The notes: generated by a model not told the origin, from the sequence alone. Counted from the first letter of the stretch, positions 47,204-58,805 are shown. The stretch is DNA of 64,000 nucleotides from Excoecaria cochinchinensis (GCA_947683425.1 CANTUQ010000003.1:1240001-1304000); one strand, 5' to 3'. Made by a program: numbers and translations.

Positions 47204-48540
47204 ATGACTCCTCCCTCTTTTCAAAGGATGTACCGCATTCTAAACGATACACACACTTGGGAATATAGCGCTCTCACCCCACTGTCCGGGCTGAAATTCC
47301 TACGCAGGGTCAAAATTGACCACAACCTCCTCTCGGCTGCAGCTCACTTTTGGAACCCCCACTTTCACGTCTTCAAATTTACTTATCAGGAAGTCTGCCC
47401 TTGCCTGAAGAATTCGCTGTCATCACTGAGCATGGTATCCTCCCAATGCTCTACCCTGCATTCCTCACTGCGGTCTGATTCAAACCCAGGACGTTGCCCT
47501 CTCTCTTGGCATAACTCCCTTCGAAGCTGCTCGGCTAGTCCCCCTGGACTCTACATTTTCCTTGGAACTGCTGATTGAAGCTTTGGATAGATTCTCTGAT
47601 GTCCCCACATATCGAGCAAGCATTATATTTTTATTCTGCATGGTGAGATTCTTGTCCGTAACCTCAGAGGTTTGGTTGGTGATCTTCGCCTATTTAAGGT
47701 TTTGGATGGTTTTCATCGTGGACTGAACCCTTTTCCCCTCATCTTAGCTGAGACCATTCTAGGCTTGGACTCCGTCTGCTCTGGATCCGCTGCTTTGCCT
47801 ACTGGGAGCCCCTTATTACTCCAGGTACGTCATTATTTTTAAAAGGTAATGCATCCCTTATGGATTTTCACACTAGCTTTTCTTAACGGGAGGTGCGTCC
47901 TTTCGGATTTTCACACAACCCAGTGCCTAACTTTTGCCTGAAGTAAATCCAACTTACTCTAGCGGGTTTTTTTATATTTTTTTTATTTTTATTATTATTA
48001 TTATTTTATTTCTTTTTAGATTTGGCTGCAGGAGAAGCTGAACTTGCTATCGGATCCTCCTCCTCGAGTCATCCCTCAATACTCGCCAAGACATTTCCTG
48101 CCGCATCAACGACTATATTCATTTGCCACTCCTAACGCCGGAATTGCTAGACTCAGTGAGATAGCAGATGAGGGCATCAGTTTCACTCATGCTTGGCTTC
48201 CCTTACCTCACACAGTCATCGACGGACCTTCAAGATGCATTCCCCTATGCGGGCTTCGTCGAGTTACTTTTTATGTTGCTGCCCGGTGTACTCGTCAACT
48301 CGGGATAACTCAAGATGTGGTGAAAGTCCCTTTATCCTTCCAAGGAGGAATCTTTTTGCTGCTTTTGTTTCTCGCTACCACGAGTTATGGGGCCGCCTGC
48401 CGGCGAAGACTGTCATGCCTTCTCTTGGGACTCATTCTGTGATTTCTACCAGTGAGTATAAGAGGTGGATACTTAGTCCAGAGTCTGACAACAGAACACG
48501 ACAACTCAAGCATTTAGCTGGCGAGAGTAGCAGTAGGACG
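47204..48540 (+). pseudogene. Antisense extra ORF of H (DUF7745-like), with intron, broken
   Basis: Plus-strand gene opposite to pol. The start is MTPPSFQRMYRILNDTHTW (47204), then LSAAAHFWNPHFHVFKF, then (frameshifted near 47405) EFAVITEHGILPMLYPAFLT and VPLDSTFSLELLIEALDRF. A clean GT-AG intron at 47825-48019 joins GSPLLLQ to IWLQEKLNLLSDP in frame. The second exon has IPLCGLRRVTFYVAARCTRQ and, after another frameshift near 48345, ESDNRTRQLKHLAG before the stop. The motifs (FWNP..HVF.F, CP.LEEF, IPL.GLRRVT) fit the DUF7745 family common in plant retroelement proteins. Antisense ORFs between pol and the 3' LTR are known in Tat-lineage elements. No biochemical role is known. Confidence 0.65.
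47825..48019 (+). other. Putative spliceosomal intron of the antisense ORF
   Basis: Donor CCAG/GTACGT and acceptor TTTTTAG/ATTTGG enclose 195 bp with a T-rich 3' end. Removing it keeps the frame (phase 0). Homologous sequence persists in A (8215-8395, inverted) and C (712-890). Confidence 0.55.
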
Positions 48541-48933
48541 TAGTTTAGCTTAAATCTGTATGTTTTCCAAGCAATATGTATCTTTTCAAAACAGAACTGG
48601 AAACGATGAGAATGAAAATAATAATTCTATATTTTTCACAAAATTGTGTACATTTCCATGCAATTTCGGCATACATGATCGCTATTTGTCACTAATTTAA
48701 CTGCGTATACCATATTAATTCATGAAACCAAATATTAATAGCACCAGACTCCTGTTACCAATCGGCCCTCTCGGGTTTTCTCGATTGGACATTTTCTCTC
48801 ATGCCTCTAATTTTTGTACAGGATGCCGTTTTTCGGTTTTCACCCTGTCGAGGCGCTCGATTTTAGCAAGGCCACCTTTTTTCGGTTTTCAACCCGCGGG
48901 GCATTTATTTCTTTTCTTTTGATTTTGGTCTTA
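48541..48933 (-). other. Segment between antisense ORF end and pol stop (H)
   Basis: Non-coding, conserved with A (7276-7650, inverted) and C (12200-12321 and 16162-16195). It contains the empty counterpart of the S1 insertion site at 48766-48790. Confidence 0.65.
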
Positions 48934-49193
48934 GCCATGGAACCTTTTCATCCTGTCAATGTTGACTGGCTCTTTGAACTCATTGCCATCACCGTCTGCC
49001 AAAACCGCTGCTCCTTTCGACAATAACTTCTTGAGGATAAAACGTCCTTCCCATGTCGGTCTGAACTTTCCTTAGATGTCTGGCGCAGCTGGTCTCATTT
49101 GTTTGAATACCAAATCTCCCTCCTTTAGTGGGTGCTTCCTGACCTTCTTCCCAAACGTCCTGGCAAGTCTTTTCTGGTAGACCTGGTTATGGT
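48934..49193 (-). pseudogene. Pol C-terminal end of H (after integrase)
   Basis: The minus-strand frame includes RKHPLKEGDLVFKQMRPAAP and, after a stop, GKFRPTWEGRFILKKLLSKG, then GNEFKEPVNIDRMKRFHG and a stop. This is the integrase C-terminal barrel-like region of Tat elements (normally GKF.PNWEGPY..K). Continuous with 50570 before S2 inserted. Confidence 0.8.
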
Positions 49194-49198
49194 AATAG

Positions 49199-50564
49199 TG
49201 TTAGTGGTTATGCCCTAGGCCAAACATTTGGACCTTGATGTAATCATTACATTTTCATTTATATAATGGTTTTCTTCGCATTGATATTATTGGCATGTTA
49301 TATTATTGTAATGTTTATGAATAACAATGTTATTCATGTTGTCCCTAGTCATTTATCAATAAAGGGTATAAAGATAAATTAAGACTAGTAAAGATTTGAA
49401 TTGATAATCATGGGATGATTATATATATAATGATATAAATCAAATCTATAGGTACTTTCTAGAGAACAAAGTACTGGATAGACCCACTGTAAGATCACTT
49501 CATGGGACAGTGTCATAAGTGATCTTATAATAGATATATTATTGAATCCTTTGACCTGAGGTTATCATAGTTTCCTACATAAGGATCATTATGTTTTGAC
49601 ATAATCAAACGTTATCTTTAATCGGATAATTATAAAGTTTATAATCGGACATAATGAGAATTATGCGGAGGAAAGTGAATAATTAAGATGGAATTTGTCC
49701 CTCTCTTATGAGAGAGATATCTGTTGGGCCCCTCGATAAGTAGGACTGTAAAATGCATGGCCGTGCTCGAATGAATTGATAGTGTCATCAATATCATTTG
49801 AATTTATCAGTCTACTTAGTGATCGGGAAATTAAATGTTTGAACAATATAAGTTTGACATGTACCATGACTTATGTTCAAATAAGGTATCGTGTGATAAA
49901 AGGATAATAACATGTTCTATTGACAGGTTAAAATCGGACTAACGATATTTATATTATTTGGGTAGTCATAATGTCTTGCTAGAGACCAATTATGACTTGT
50001 GGGCTTATTATGGGATAAGGCCCACTGCCAACATAATATAAACCTATTGGGCTATTGGGCTATTATCTCTTGTTATTAACTCTTATCAAAACTCAATTTC
50101 CGTTTTTCATAAGGAATGAGAGTTTTAAGGTGGTTAAAAACATTGGATACCAACATTGGATGCCAACATAGGATACAAACATTAGATACCCTAGCTAGCA
50201 TATCTTCTTATTGAGAAGAAGAAAAGAAAAACTCAAGCTAATTTTCTGAAAAGAAAAATACAGCCACCATTGTTCTTCCTTGAGAAGGAAAGAAAATCGT
50301 AAAAATCCATTCGCATCTAAAGGGAACTAGCAACCCTGCGACTTCGGTTCATTTTGTTCGTGCGTGTGGATACCAGTAGAGGACGTTCGTGTTAAAGGCA
50401 GCGTCTTCAGTTCGATTTAAAGGTGTTTAATCCGAATTCCCACACTGAAAAGGTTAGTAAATCTTATCACTTCCATTTGAATCAATCGAAATACATGGAT
50501 CCTGTTTTTCGGGTTTTATTTTCCGCTGCGTTTAATTTTGCATTATTCTGTTTAAAACCCAACA
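49199..50564 (+). mobile_element. S2: copia-like solo LTR
   Basis: 1366 bp, TGTTAGTGGTTATGCCCTAG to AAAACCCAACA, flanked by AATAG (49194-49198, 50565-50569). The ATGCCCTAG near the start and CCGCTGCGTTT near the end are familiar in Angela/BARE- or TAR-type Ty1/copia LTRs. No PBS, PPT or coding sequence. Inserted in H pol. Confidence 0.88.
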
Positions 50565-50569
50565 AATAG

Positions 50570-51420
50570 GCTCTTAGTCTACCTTCATCCAGCGTGTTCA
50601 AATGCAACAACCAATGTTGTATCCACTCAGCTTCCGGGATTTGAGCTTTCATAATTACCCTTAATGACTTGAGCTCTATTTCAACTGGAAGGATCGCTTC
50701 CGCCCCATACACCAAGGAATACGGCGTAGCTCCCGTAGACGTTCTGACTGCCGTCCTATAACCCCAAAGCGCGAAAGGAAACTTCTCCGCCCAGTCTTTA
50801 TAACTCTGCATCATCTTAGCCAGAATCTTTTTGACATTCTTGTTAGCGGCTTCGACTGCGCCATTAGCCTGAGGGTGATATGGAGATGACTTGTGATGCT
50901 CGATACCGTACTTCTGAAGCAACTTTTTCGTTTCTCCCATGAACTGGACCCCGTTATCGGACACCACGTGATGCGGAAGGCCATATCTACAAATCAAGTT
51001 TTTCTCAATGAATTTTGCCATATCCCGTGCATCCACCTTTCTGAAGGACTCTACTTCTACCCACTTGGTGAAGTAGTCAATTGCGACTATAATGTATCTG
51101 TGCCCGTTGGAGGCTGTGGGTCGGATCTCTCCAATAATATCAATCCCCCAAGCGGCAAATGGCCACGGCGATGTTAAACTATGTAATTCTGACACGGGCA
51201 GGTGCCTCAAATCTGCGTACTACTGGCACAGCTGGCAGTTCTTCATATACTTCGAGCAATCATTGTCCATAGTGAGCCAGTAAAATCCCTGCCTCATGAT
51301 TTTCTTGGCTAACATCAAGCCATTCATATGGGTTCCACAAACACCGGCATGGGTTTCTTCCATTACCTTCTTAGCCTCTTTTTCACCCAGACATCTCAAT
51401 TGTATCCCATCAGCCTGTCA
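50570..51420 (-). pseudogene. Integrase of element H
   Basis: On the minus strand, the zinc-binding HHCC part is about 51370-51215 (METHAGVCGTHMNG-like, then KNCQLCQ), broken by a stop near 51217. The open frame 51210-50570 has the catalytic core: WGIDIIGEI (first Asp), HHVVSDNGVQF (second Asp) and HPQANGAVEAANK (Glu), so the D,D-35-E triad is intact. GYRTAVRTSTGATPYSLVYG follows. The frame then runs into S2. Inactive because of the stop and the insertion. Confidence 0.9.
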
Positions 51421-51690
51421 CTTGTACAACACTCCGTTTATGGATATGAACTGAGTAGACAACCTGCGAATCAATCACTGGTCTTTCTCTGTAGCTTCCT
51501 CTGGAAAGGTCGCATTTTCTAGATAGTTCATGATATCGTAATACCACGGCTTCCCATCTGCCACATCTATTTCTGTTACTGATTGTGCCTCGAAACTAGG
51601 TCTATCCGAGCTAGAAATCAAAATCGGCCTCATGATTACCCCTTCCGGATTGTCCTATATTGATACCAAAGTAGCGAGCGCATCAGCCAG
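51421..51690 (-). pseudogene. Linker between second RNase H and integrase (H)
   Basis: Minus-strand frame with several stops. Low-complexity pieces of the region between RNase H and the integrase zinc finger, for example near 51600-51540 (RPRFEAQS.TEID). No independent gene. Confidence 0.6.
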
Positions 51691-52215
51691 CTAGTTTTCG
51701 TCCCTCGTGATGAAATGAAATGCGCACATTTCAAATTGATCGCCCAGATTCTTCAAGTGCTTCACATAAGGCATCAGTCTTTCTTCTTTAACAGCCCATT
51801 CGCCTCGAATTTGATTAACTACCAGGGCAGAGTCCCTGAACACCTCAACGCTCTTTGCCCCCAAGGCTAACAGTGCTTCCAATCCAAAAACACATGCTTC
51901 ATATTCAGCCTCATTATTGGTAGCCTTGAACCTCAGTTTCTTAGCTAGGGGGAGTTTCTCATTTTTTGGGGTTGTCAGAATAATTCCTACTCCTTCTCCC
52001 TTATTGTTCACAGCTCTATCAAAGTGCAACTGCCACCCCTGAACCGCAATCGCCCTGACGTCCTCATCTGGGAAGTTGAACTCATATGAGTCTCCTTGAA
52101 TTGGGTGCTCTGCCAGAAATTCAGCCACTGCACGCCCCTTGATGGTTTTCCGAGTGATATACTCCACATCAAATTCTTGCAACAACAACAACCATCTTCC
52201 CATTTTCCCGAGCAA
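51691..52215 (-). pseudogene. Second (archaeal-type) RNase H domain of H
   Basis: A 174-codon open piece. It starts with the end of the connection region (LLLLQEFDVEYITRK, GRAVAEFLAEHP). The domain follows: WQLHFDRAVNNKGEGVGIIL (first acidic residue Asp, though the usual DGA reads DRA), FKATNNEAEYEACVFGLEAL (Glu) and VEVFRDSALVVNQIRGEW (Asp). A second RNase H of this type is diagnostic of the Tat branch. It would trim the tRNA primer or PPT in an active element. Confidence 0.88.
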
Positions 52216-53345
52216 TGACAGCGCTTCCTATAAATACCTTAGGGTATTCTGCTTTGCCACCGCTTGAACCTTATAAGAATGAAAGTAATGCCTCAACTTT
52301 TAGATGTCCAAATGACAGCGAGACAGATCTTTTCTACTTCTGCATATTTGATCTCATAGGCAAGGAACTTTTTGCTGAGATAATAAATCGCAAACTCCAC
52401 TCCGAACTCATCCTCCTGAGCCATCATGGCACCCACAGAGCTATCTTCTACGGCTAAATACAGAATCAAAGGCTTGTTTAGCTGCGGTGGATTTAGCAGG
52501 TATTTCCTGATGGTATCAAAGGCCTTTTGACAATCTTCATTCCATGTCACAGGCTGATTTTTCTTAAGGAGCTTGAAGATCGGCTCACAAATCGAAGTCA
52601 ACTTGGCAATGAATCTACTGACATACTGTAATTTGCCCAAGAAACTCCTTACATCTTTCTCCTTCTGAGGCACTGGCATTTCTCTGATGGCTTTCACTTT
52701 GTCCGGGTCAATCTCAATTCCTCTCTGGCTAACTACATGTCCCAACAGCTTTCCTGATGTGACCCCGAAAATACACTTCTTAGGATTTAACCTCAGGTTG
52801 TATTTATCTATTCTGGTGAAGAACTTTTCTAATGCTTCAAAATGGCTCTCCCTGGTGGCTGACTTGATCATCATGTCATCCACATAAACCTCCACTTCTT
52901 TATGGATCAAGTCACTTAAAATCTTCGTTGCCATCCTTTGATGGGTAGCCCCTGTATTATTCAAACCAAACGGCATCACCCTGTAAGCATATGTCCCCCA
53001 CTCTATGATGAAAGCCGTTTTGATCAGATTAATTATCTTGTTAAGGATCTGATTGTAACCAGCATAACCGTCCCCAAAGCTATACATCGCGCAATTGGCG
53101 GCACTGTCTATCAGCACATCAATATGGGGGTAAGGGGAAATCATTCTTAGGACACGCTTTGTTCAAATCCTGGTAGTCCACGCATACTCTCACCTTTCCA
53201 TTCTTCTTGGCCACAGGGACAACATTGGCTAACCACGTGGGATACTGCACCTCAACTAGAAACTTAGATTCGATCTGTTGCCAAATCTCTTCCTTCACCT
53301 TATCTGCCCATTCTGGTCTGAGCTTTCTTAGCTTTTGTTTCACAG
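52216..53345 (-). pseudogene. Reverse transcriptase and first RNase H of H
   Basis: Minus strand. The first part, 53343-53119, has WLANVVPVAKKNGKVRVCVD and YQDLNKACPKNDFPLP. A 1-bp frameshift in a C run near 53130 precedes the second part, 53144-52293. That part has MYSFGDGYAGYNQI, TYAYRVMPFGLNNTGATHQR and the catalytic motif VEVYVDDMMIKS, then CIFGVTSGKLLGHVVSQRGI. RNase H (LILYLAVEDSSVGAMMAQED, AIYYLSKKF) ends in a stop near 52293. All RT motifs are legible, but the frame is broken at least twice. Confidence 0.92.
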
Positions 53346-53388
53346 GTTTATGATCTGGGTATGTCGGAATGGCATATTATGCGATATT

Positions 53389-54108
53389 TCAATCAATCCC
53401 TGGCATGTCTTCGTAGGTCCAAGCAAAGACTTTTTCACATTTTTTTAACATTCTCTCAAATTTTTCTCTTTCCTCAAGAGTCACATTTGATGCTATCAAA
53501 ATTTCTTTCGAGTTTTTCGAGGTTCCAAGATTAAATGGATTTGCATCAGAAGAATCAATATCAAATATAGATGGAATATGATCATGATCATGCATGTCAA
53601 AATTATCAGAAACATCACACAAGTAAGCAAAATCATTTATTTCATTAATAAAATTAAAACTGTCATTTACATCATCAAAAAGTTTGGGAATGAAAAGACA
53701 ATCTAAACCAGCTTCCTCCTCTTCCCTCGCCGGATCTGCCTTTGCCGATGGTCCTGCATCATCCGGGTTAAACAGAAGCTCTTCGTCCACCCCTTGAACT
53801 GTTTCTTCTATCTTTGCTTTTCCCTTGAAGTGAGCGGCTACCATGGCCTCAGTCACAACCTCCTCGGGCTCTTCTCTGTCCCAGATAGCTTTGTTGGTCA
53901 AGACCTCCTCATCCCAAAAGTCCTTAGCTGACTTGATCATCCCAACATCCCAATCATAGACGTCGTTGAATACTTCAAAACCTGGCACAATCTTTCTATT
54001 GACCCACTGAGGTTCGGTTTCTCTGGTGTACGCACAAACTGCTGCCGCAGGCACAAAACTTTCCCAAATGTGAGGAACTTTCTTGGTTGGCTTTGCCCCT
54101 CTCTTCAT
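53389..54108 (-). pseudogene. PRO-RT spacer of H
   Basis: A 239-codon open frame with PHIWESFVPAAAVCAYTRET, NDVYDWDVGMIKSAKDFWDE, an acidic middle, and FDIDSSDANPFNLGTSKNSK then VTLEEREKFERMLKKCEKVF AWTYEDMPGI (two separate stretches) just before RT. A stop near 53388 separates it from RT. It is the reference for the remnants in A (5890-6060) and C (17065-17330). Confidence 0.8.
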
Positions 54109-54122
54109 TTCACCTTCATATC

Positions 54123-54359
54123 CTAGCCCTCTTCTATCTTTCGACCCTTAGTATCAATGACTCCTGGCAATCCTTGGGAGTTCCTGCCTAACCCAGCACC
54201 TGGAAGGAAGGACATTTTCTTTATCATGGCTAACACCTGAGGGCTACCATCTATCGACTCTTCCTCATTGATCACAGCTATATGGAACCCATTAAAAGGT
54301 TGTCTTGCTATCTCAAGTATAGACACCTGATTCTCCCTCGTAGCCTTGATGGTCACCAC
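54123..54359 (-). pseudogene. G-patch-like segment of H pol
   Basis: Minus-strand frame with GAGLGRNSQGLPGVIDTKGR, the glycine-rich G-patch-like pattern found between protease and RT in Ogre/Tat polyproteins. A stop (near 54122) separates it from the spacer and another (54366) from PRO. Confidence 0.75.
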
Positions 54360-54368
54360 TTGCCCTTC

Positions 54369-54855
54369 CTATGGTATCTTGACCATTTGGTGAAGTGTAG
54401 AAGGAACACCTCCAAGTTTATGAAACCACTGCCTTCCCAACAAAACTGAAAAATTAGCGGGGATAGGCAAAACAACAAACTCCACCTCAGTTTCTATTGG
54501 CCCCGTTCTGACCATCGCTTTGAAAGTTCCCAAAGCATGCTTGCGAGAATTATCATATGCTGTGATGGTCAAATCAGACTTAGCTAATATATCTTTCGTT
54601 ACGCCAAAAGCTATCATTGCCACCTGTGGGCATACATTGATTGATGAGCCATCATCCACCATCATGTAAGATGTGTGCTTCTGGTTGACCTGAGCCCGAA
54701 TATACAAAGGGCGATTATGGTTGCGACCCTTTACTGGCAAATCCGCGTTTGTAAACACCACATCTTCTCCGGCCCCTCCTTTCACTACCTCCAGCAGCTC
54801 GGTGGGCGAAATCGTTGTAGCCACAGTCTTCTGGCATAAGGCCTCTACTGCCCTT
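54369..54855 (-). pseudogene. Aspartic protease of H, N-terminally truncated
   Basis: Minus-strand frame with RPLYIRAQVNQKHTSYMMVD then DGSSINVCP (active-site D-x-G-S), FVVLPIPANFSVLLGRQWFH and GGVPSTLHQMVKIP before a stop. The in-frame ATG at 54908 lies in unrelated AT-rich DNA, so the Tat sequence begins about 54855 with RAVEALCQKT. Gag is missing upstream. Confidence 0.85.
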
Positions 54856-55725
54856 TTTTTCAACATATTAATTAATCTCGTTAACCCATGAGAATTAAAA
54901 TAATTCAAAATTTACAAATTAAATTTATTTATCATTTAATTCTTGCAAATTAAAATTTTAATTACTTCGAGCTGGGTTGTAGTAAACCATCAGCTTCCAA
55001 TTATTAAAACTTGCGGTAGAGACTTGATCGTGCTAATAAAGTGCTGCAAATAAATTGAAAAATAAAAGAATAAATAGGACAAGAAAATAAAGAATAGAGA
55101 GAAACTGTTATTCTCTTCTTCTTATTGTGTGTTTATAAACAACCACAATGATCATATATATAGGTACAAAAATTTGGTTCATATAGGAAGATTTAACCTA
55201 TATAGGAAACAAATAAATTTAGGCACAAATTAAATTATTAGGAAATAACTAATATTGGAATATAGGTAGCTCTCCAAATAGAAATATTTCACAACACAGT
55301 TAAAATAATTTAAATTTTCATAATGCATTGTAGTTGGTCTAAATTAGAGTTGGTAATGGGTAGTGTCTAAAATTTCCATATATACAACCAAATCCTTTTA
55401 TTAGTTAAGATATCCGAATTCATCGTAAATCCGATTACTAAAAGACATATTATCCAATACCGATTTAAATACTTGTTTATCAATATTTTTTTTAAAAAAA
55501 TAAACCAAAAAATCAATGCATAATCAAAATAAATATAAACAATAAATTTATAATGAAATAACAATAATAAACATCAAGATAAATTAAATTAAATTTAAAT
55601 AATAATAAAAATGAATATTCATTAAAAAATAACTAAAATATTATATATTTTATTTGATTGGGGTAACGAGTATTCAAAGTGTTAAATTGGAATCCTCTTC
55701 GTGCCAATACCGAATAGTAGAATAA
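54856..55725. other. Unassigned AT-rich DNA between H and the hAT element
   Basis: No ORF or known element end is recognised. GCGGTAGAGACTTGATCGTG (55012) and GAGAAACTGTTATTCTCTTC (55099) look like the transcribed end of some other repeat, but I cannot place it. Confidence 0.4.
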
Positions 55726-55759
55726 CTAATAAGTAGGGGTGTACACGGTTCTGCATCTT

Positions 55760-55915
55760 TCTGTACCGAACCGAATTATACCGTTGACATTTTTTACTAG
55801 AACTGAACCGAATTGTACTGTTGACTTTTTGATTAGAACTGAACTAAATTGTACTGTAACCGAATCGAGAACCGTATTGAACCGTACCGAACTGTTTTGT
55901 ACTGAATTGGACCTA
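55760..55915. repeat. Left subterminal repeats of the hAT-like element
   Basis: Repeated ACCGAACCGAATTATACCG, AACTGAACCGAATTGTACTG and ACCGTACCGAACTG words, about eight in 155 bp. Likely transposase contact sites by analogy with hAT elements. Confidence 0.7.
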
Positions 55916-57903
55916 GATAACCGATATTTATTAATTATTATATATAATATTAGTAATTTATATATAAATATTATTTATAATTTCTATTATATCGTTATTA
56001 TATAAATTTAACTTCATAATTATTTGTATTTTTTTGAAACTTTTATAATTATTTGTATTAAATATTTTAATGTATGAAATTAATATAATAAATAGTTAAT
56101 AAATTAAAATAAATATTTTGATTATTAATAAGATAAATTTAATTATCATATCTATATGAATGTGCAATTAAAATAACTTGTGTTTAATTTAATTGACGTT
56201 TAGTGTTATTTAACTACTATATAATTTTTTATTTTGTACAAATATTTATATACACACACAAATATAATTATTATATCAATGAAATTTTACTAATTAATAT
56301 AATTATATGAGTATATAATCATTTTAGCAATTAATTTCATTTACTTTTAATATCACTCAACTAGTATTTATCTATTGTAAGTTAATAATTTAATTATATA
56401 TAATTAAATTTTACTAATTAATATAACTATATAAGTATATAATCACCTTACTAATTAATTTCATTTATTCTTAGTATCACTCAACTAGTACTCATATATA
56501 TTTTTTGTACAATATATATATGAATAATTGAGCATATAAATTAATAATATAATTATATATAATAATTATTATACATAATGAAATTTACCAATTTAATTCA
56601 TGTACTTATATAAATATATAATTACCTTATCAATTAATTTCATTTATTTTTAGTATCACTCAACTAATATTTATCTATTTTGACACAATACATATATGAG
56701 TAATTGAGTTGTAACTTAATAATTTAATTATATATAATTAAATTTTACTAATTCGTATTTAATTTAATTTAATTTTAATGTCACTCAATCACTACTTAAT
56801 TTTTTTTTGTACAAATATTTATATACACAATCATTTTACCAATTAATTTTATTTACTTTTAATTTTACTTTTACATTCACCCTTATAGTTATTAACTATA
56901 ATATTAATTAATAATCTTTTAACTATTAAGCCAAATTTAGTGAAATTAAGTATAATAACTGAGTCAAAATAATATAGATGAATGGATCCTAGCCATATAA
57001 TTAGCCGATGTTGTATATATAATTACCTTATCAATTAATTTCATTTATATTTAGTGTCACTTAATTAGTAATTATCTATTTTGACACAATATATATTTGA
57101 CTAATTGATTTATTTTAATAATGTAATTATATATAATTGAATAGTTTATTATATAATCATTTTATCAATTAATTTCATTTGCTTCTAGTGTCACTCGACT
57201 AATACTCATCTATTTTTATCACAATACCTATATGAATATATAAATTAAAAATAAAATTATATTTAATTATTTATAACAAAATTTTAATTTCTTTTATTTT
57301 TAGCGTTACTCAACTAATATTTATCTGTATTTAGCACAATATTTATGTGAGTAATTGAAAATATATTTTAATAATATAATTATATACAATTATTATATTA
57401 ATAAAATTTTATTAATTAATATATAATATAATTAAATAAGTATATAATTATCTTATTAATTAAATCTTTTTTAGAGCAAATTAAGAATAAAATTTGGAAA
57501 ATTTTAGTATTAATATTTTTTATTTTAAGTTTTGTAGGGAATTCAAATATTTGGAGAGAATTGAAATATTTGGAAGGAATCTAATGCGGACAAATTGAGT
57601 TTTCAGTATTTGGAGGGAGTTGAACGGGCCAATTGTCGTTAATTATTGTTTTTGTTATAACTTTTGCTACAGGTGTCCGTTTGCTTATTATTATATGTTT
57701 TCGGAAAGCTCATTTTAAGCTGGTCGACTTTTTTTAAACTTAGTCTCTCGTAACAGCCCATTTCGTGCCTCAAAAATAACGTTTAAACTTCCGTTTTTCA
57801 ATTTGAAGTTTTAGGGATATTATTGTAATTTTTTTTTATTTTTTTTTCATATAAATTATTTGTTACCTTAGTTTGGAGGGGACTTTTTAACTTGCAATAA
57901 AAT

Positions 57904-58000
57904 TTTTTCGTTTTGAGGTATTTTTGCTACGTCAGAATCCGACCGATTTTATATTTTTTCGTTTTGAGGTATTTTTGCTACGTCAGAATCCGACCGGTTT

Positions 58001-58007
<7 letters not shown>
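57904..58007. repeat. 52-bp direct duplication
   Basis: Two copies of a 52-bp unit, TTTTTTCGTTTTGAGGTATT ... CGTCAGAATCCGACCG(A/G)TTTTATAT, differ at one base. The second runs into (TA)n at 58000-58042. Confidence 0.92.
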
Positions 58008-58048
<41 letters not shown>

Positions 58049-58599
58049 AAATAAATTAAAAAAAAACCTAAATTGTGCTTGTCTCTTTCTTTTGTGTCTC
58101 AAAATTATGTTAAGCCCCACAATTTTTTCTATTTTTTTCGTTTATTTTAGTTTATACTTGCATTTCCTTCTTTTCGTCGCTGCCACTGTCATTTCAGCGG
58201 TTATATCTAAAAGTAAGGATAAGTCAAACACAATTTTTGATTTTGTGGTATTCGTTAATAGTACGTCATTAGTTAGTTAAAAATTTGATCAATAAGTTTG
58301 TACATAAACTTTAATTAGAATGATCATTAGGGATGAATTACCAATTAATTTTATTAAATATTAGGATTTTAGGAAATTTATTTAAGTAATTTATCTCGAA
58401 TTTAAAATTTCATTTAGAGTAACTATTGTTAAAATATGTTTTTCATTTTTTATAAAAGAAAGGGATAAATTGAAATATTTTCTTAAAATTTAAACCAAAA
58501 TTGTATGTACTTGTTGAGATATTTTAATTATATGTGTATTTATTATTATGTATATTTATATTGTAAATTTTTAAAAATATTGAATTATCCGAAATACCG

Positions 58600-58770
58600 T
58601 ATTGTATTGTCTTATTTTGTTTTGTACCGAAAGAACCGAATAACCGAACCGAACTGTACTGAAAATTATAAGAACCGTATTAAACTGTACCGAAATTAAT
58701 AAGAATCGAACTGTACCGAAATTTATAAGAACCGAAATTTCAATACAATACAAAAATTTATAAAGAATCG
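58600..58770. repeat. Right subterminal repeats of the hAT-like element
   Basis: Words such as ACCGAACCGAACTGTACTG, AACTGTACCGAAATTAATAAG and GAACTGTACCGAAATTTATA, mostly in the same orientation as the left set. Confidence 0.7.
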
Positions 58771-58805
58771 AACTGCACCGATCTGTGTATACCCCTACTA
58801 ATAAG

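Larger units (their letters stand above)
42736..54855 (-). mobile_element. Element H: decayed, formerly autonomous Tat/Ogre element
   Basis: Minus-strand element truncated at both ends. Order from right to left: PRO (54855-54369), G-patch-like segment, spacer, RT, RNase H, second RNase H, INT, pol end (48934), antisense extra ORF (47204-48540, plus), sense extra ORF (46066-44049), tandem array, PPT, LTR start. Two RNase H domains plus extra ORFs after pol define the Tat branch. Gag, leader, PBS and 5' LTR are gone past 54855. Frameshifts and stops occur throughout pol. Solo LTR S2 splits the integrase C-terminal part. Confidence 0.88.
55734..58797. mobile_element. Non-autonomous hAT-like DNA transposon, 3.06 kb
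   Basis: Ends TAGGGGTGTACAC and, inverted, TAGGGGTATACAC (12 of 13 match). An 8-bp TSD CTAATAAG is on both sides (55726-55733, 58798-58805). TAGGGGTGT ends with 8-bp duplications are characteristic of plant hAT. Both subterminal zones carry many ACCGAACCGAA/TGTACCGAA-type words (55760-55915; 58600-58770). The interior is very AT-rich with no transposase frame, so it would depend on a transposase in trans. A 52-bp direct duplication (57904-58007) and (TA)n lie inside. Confidence 0.88.
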
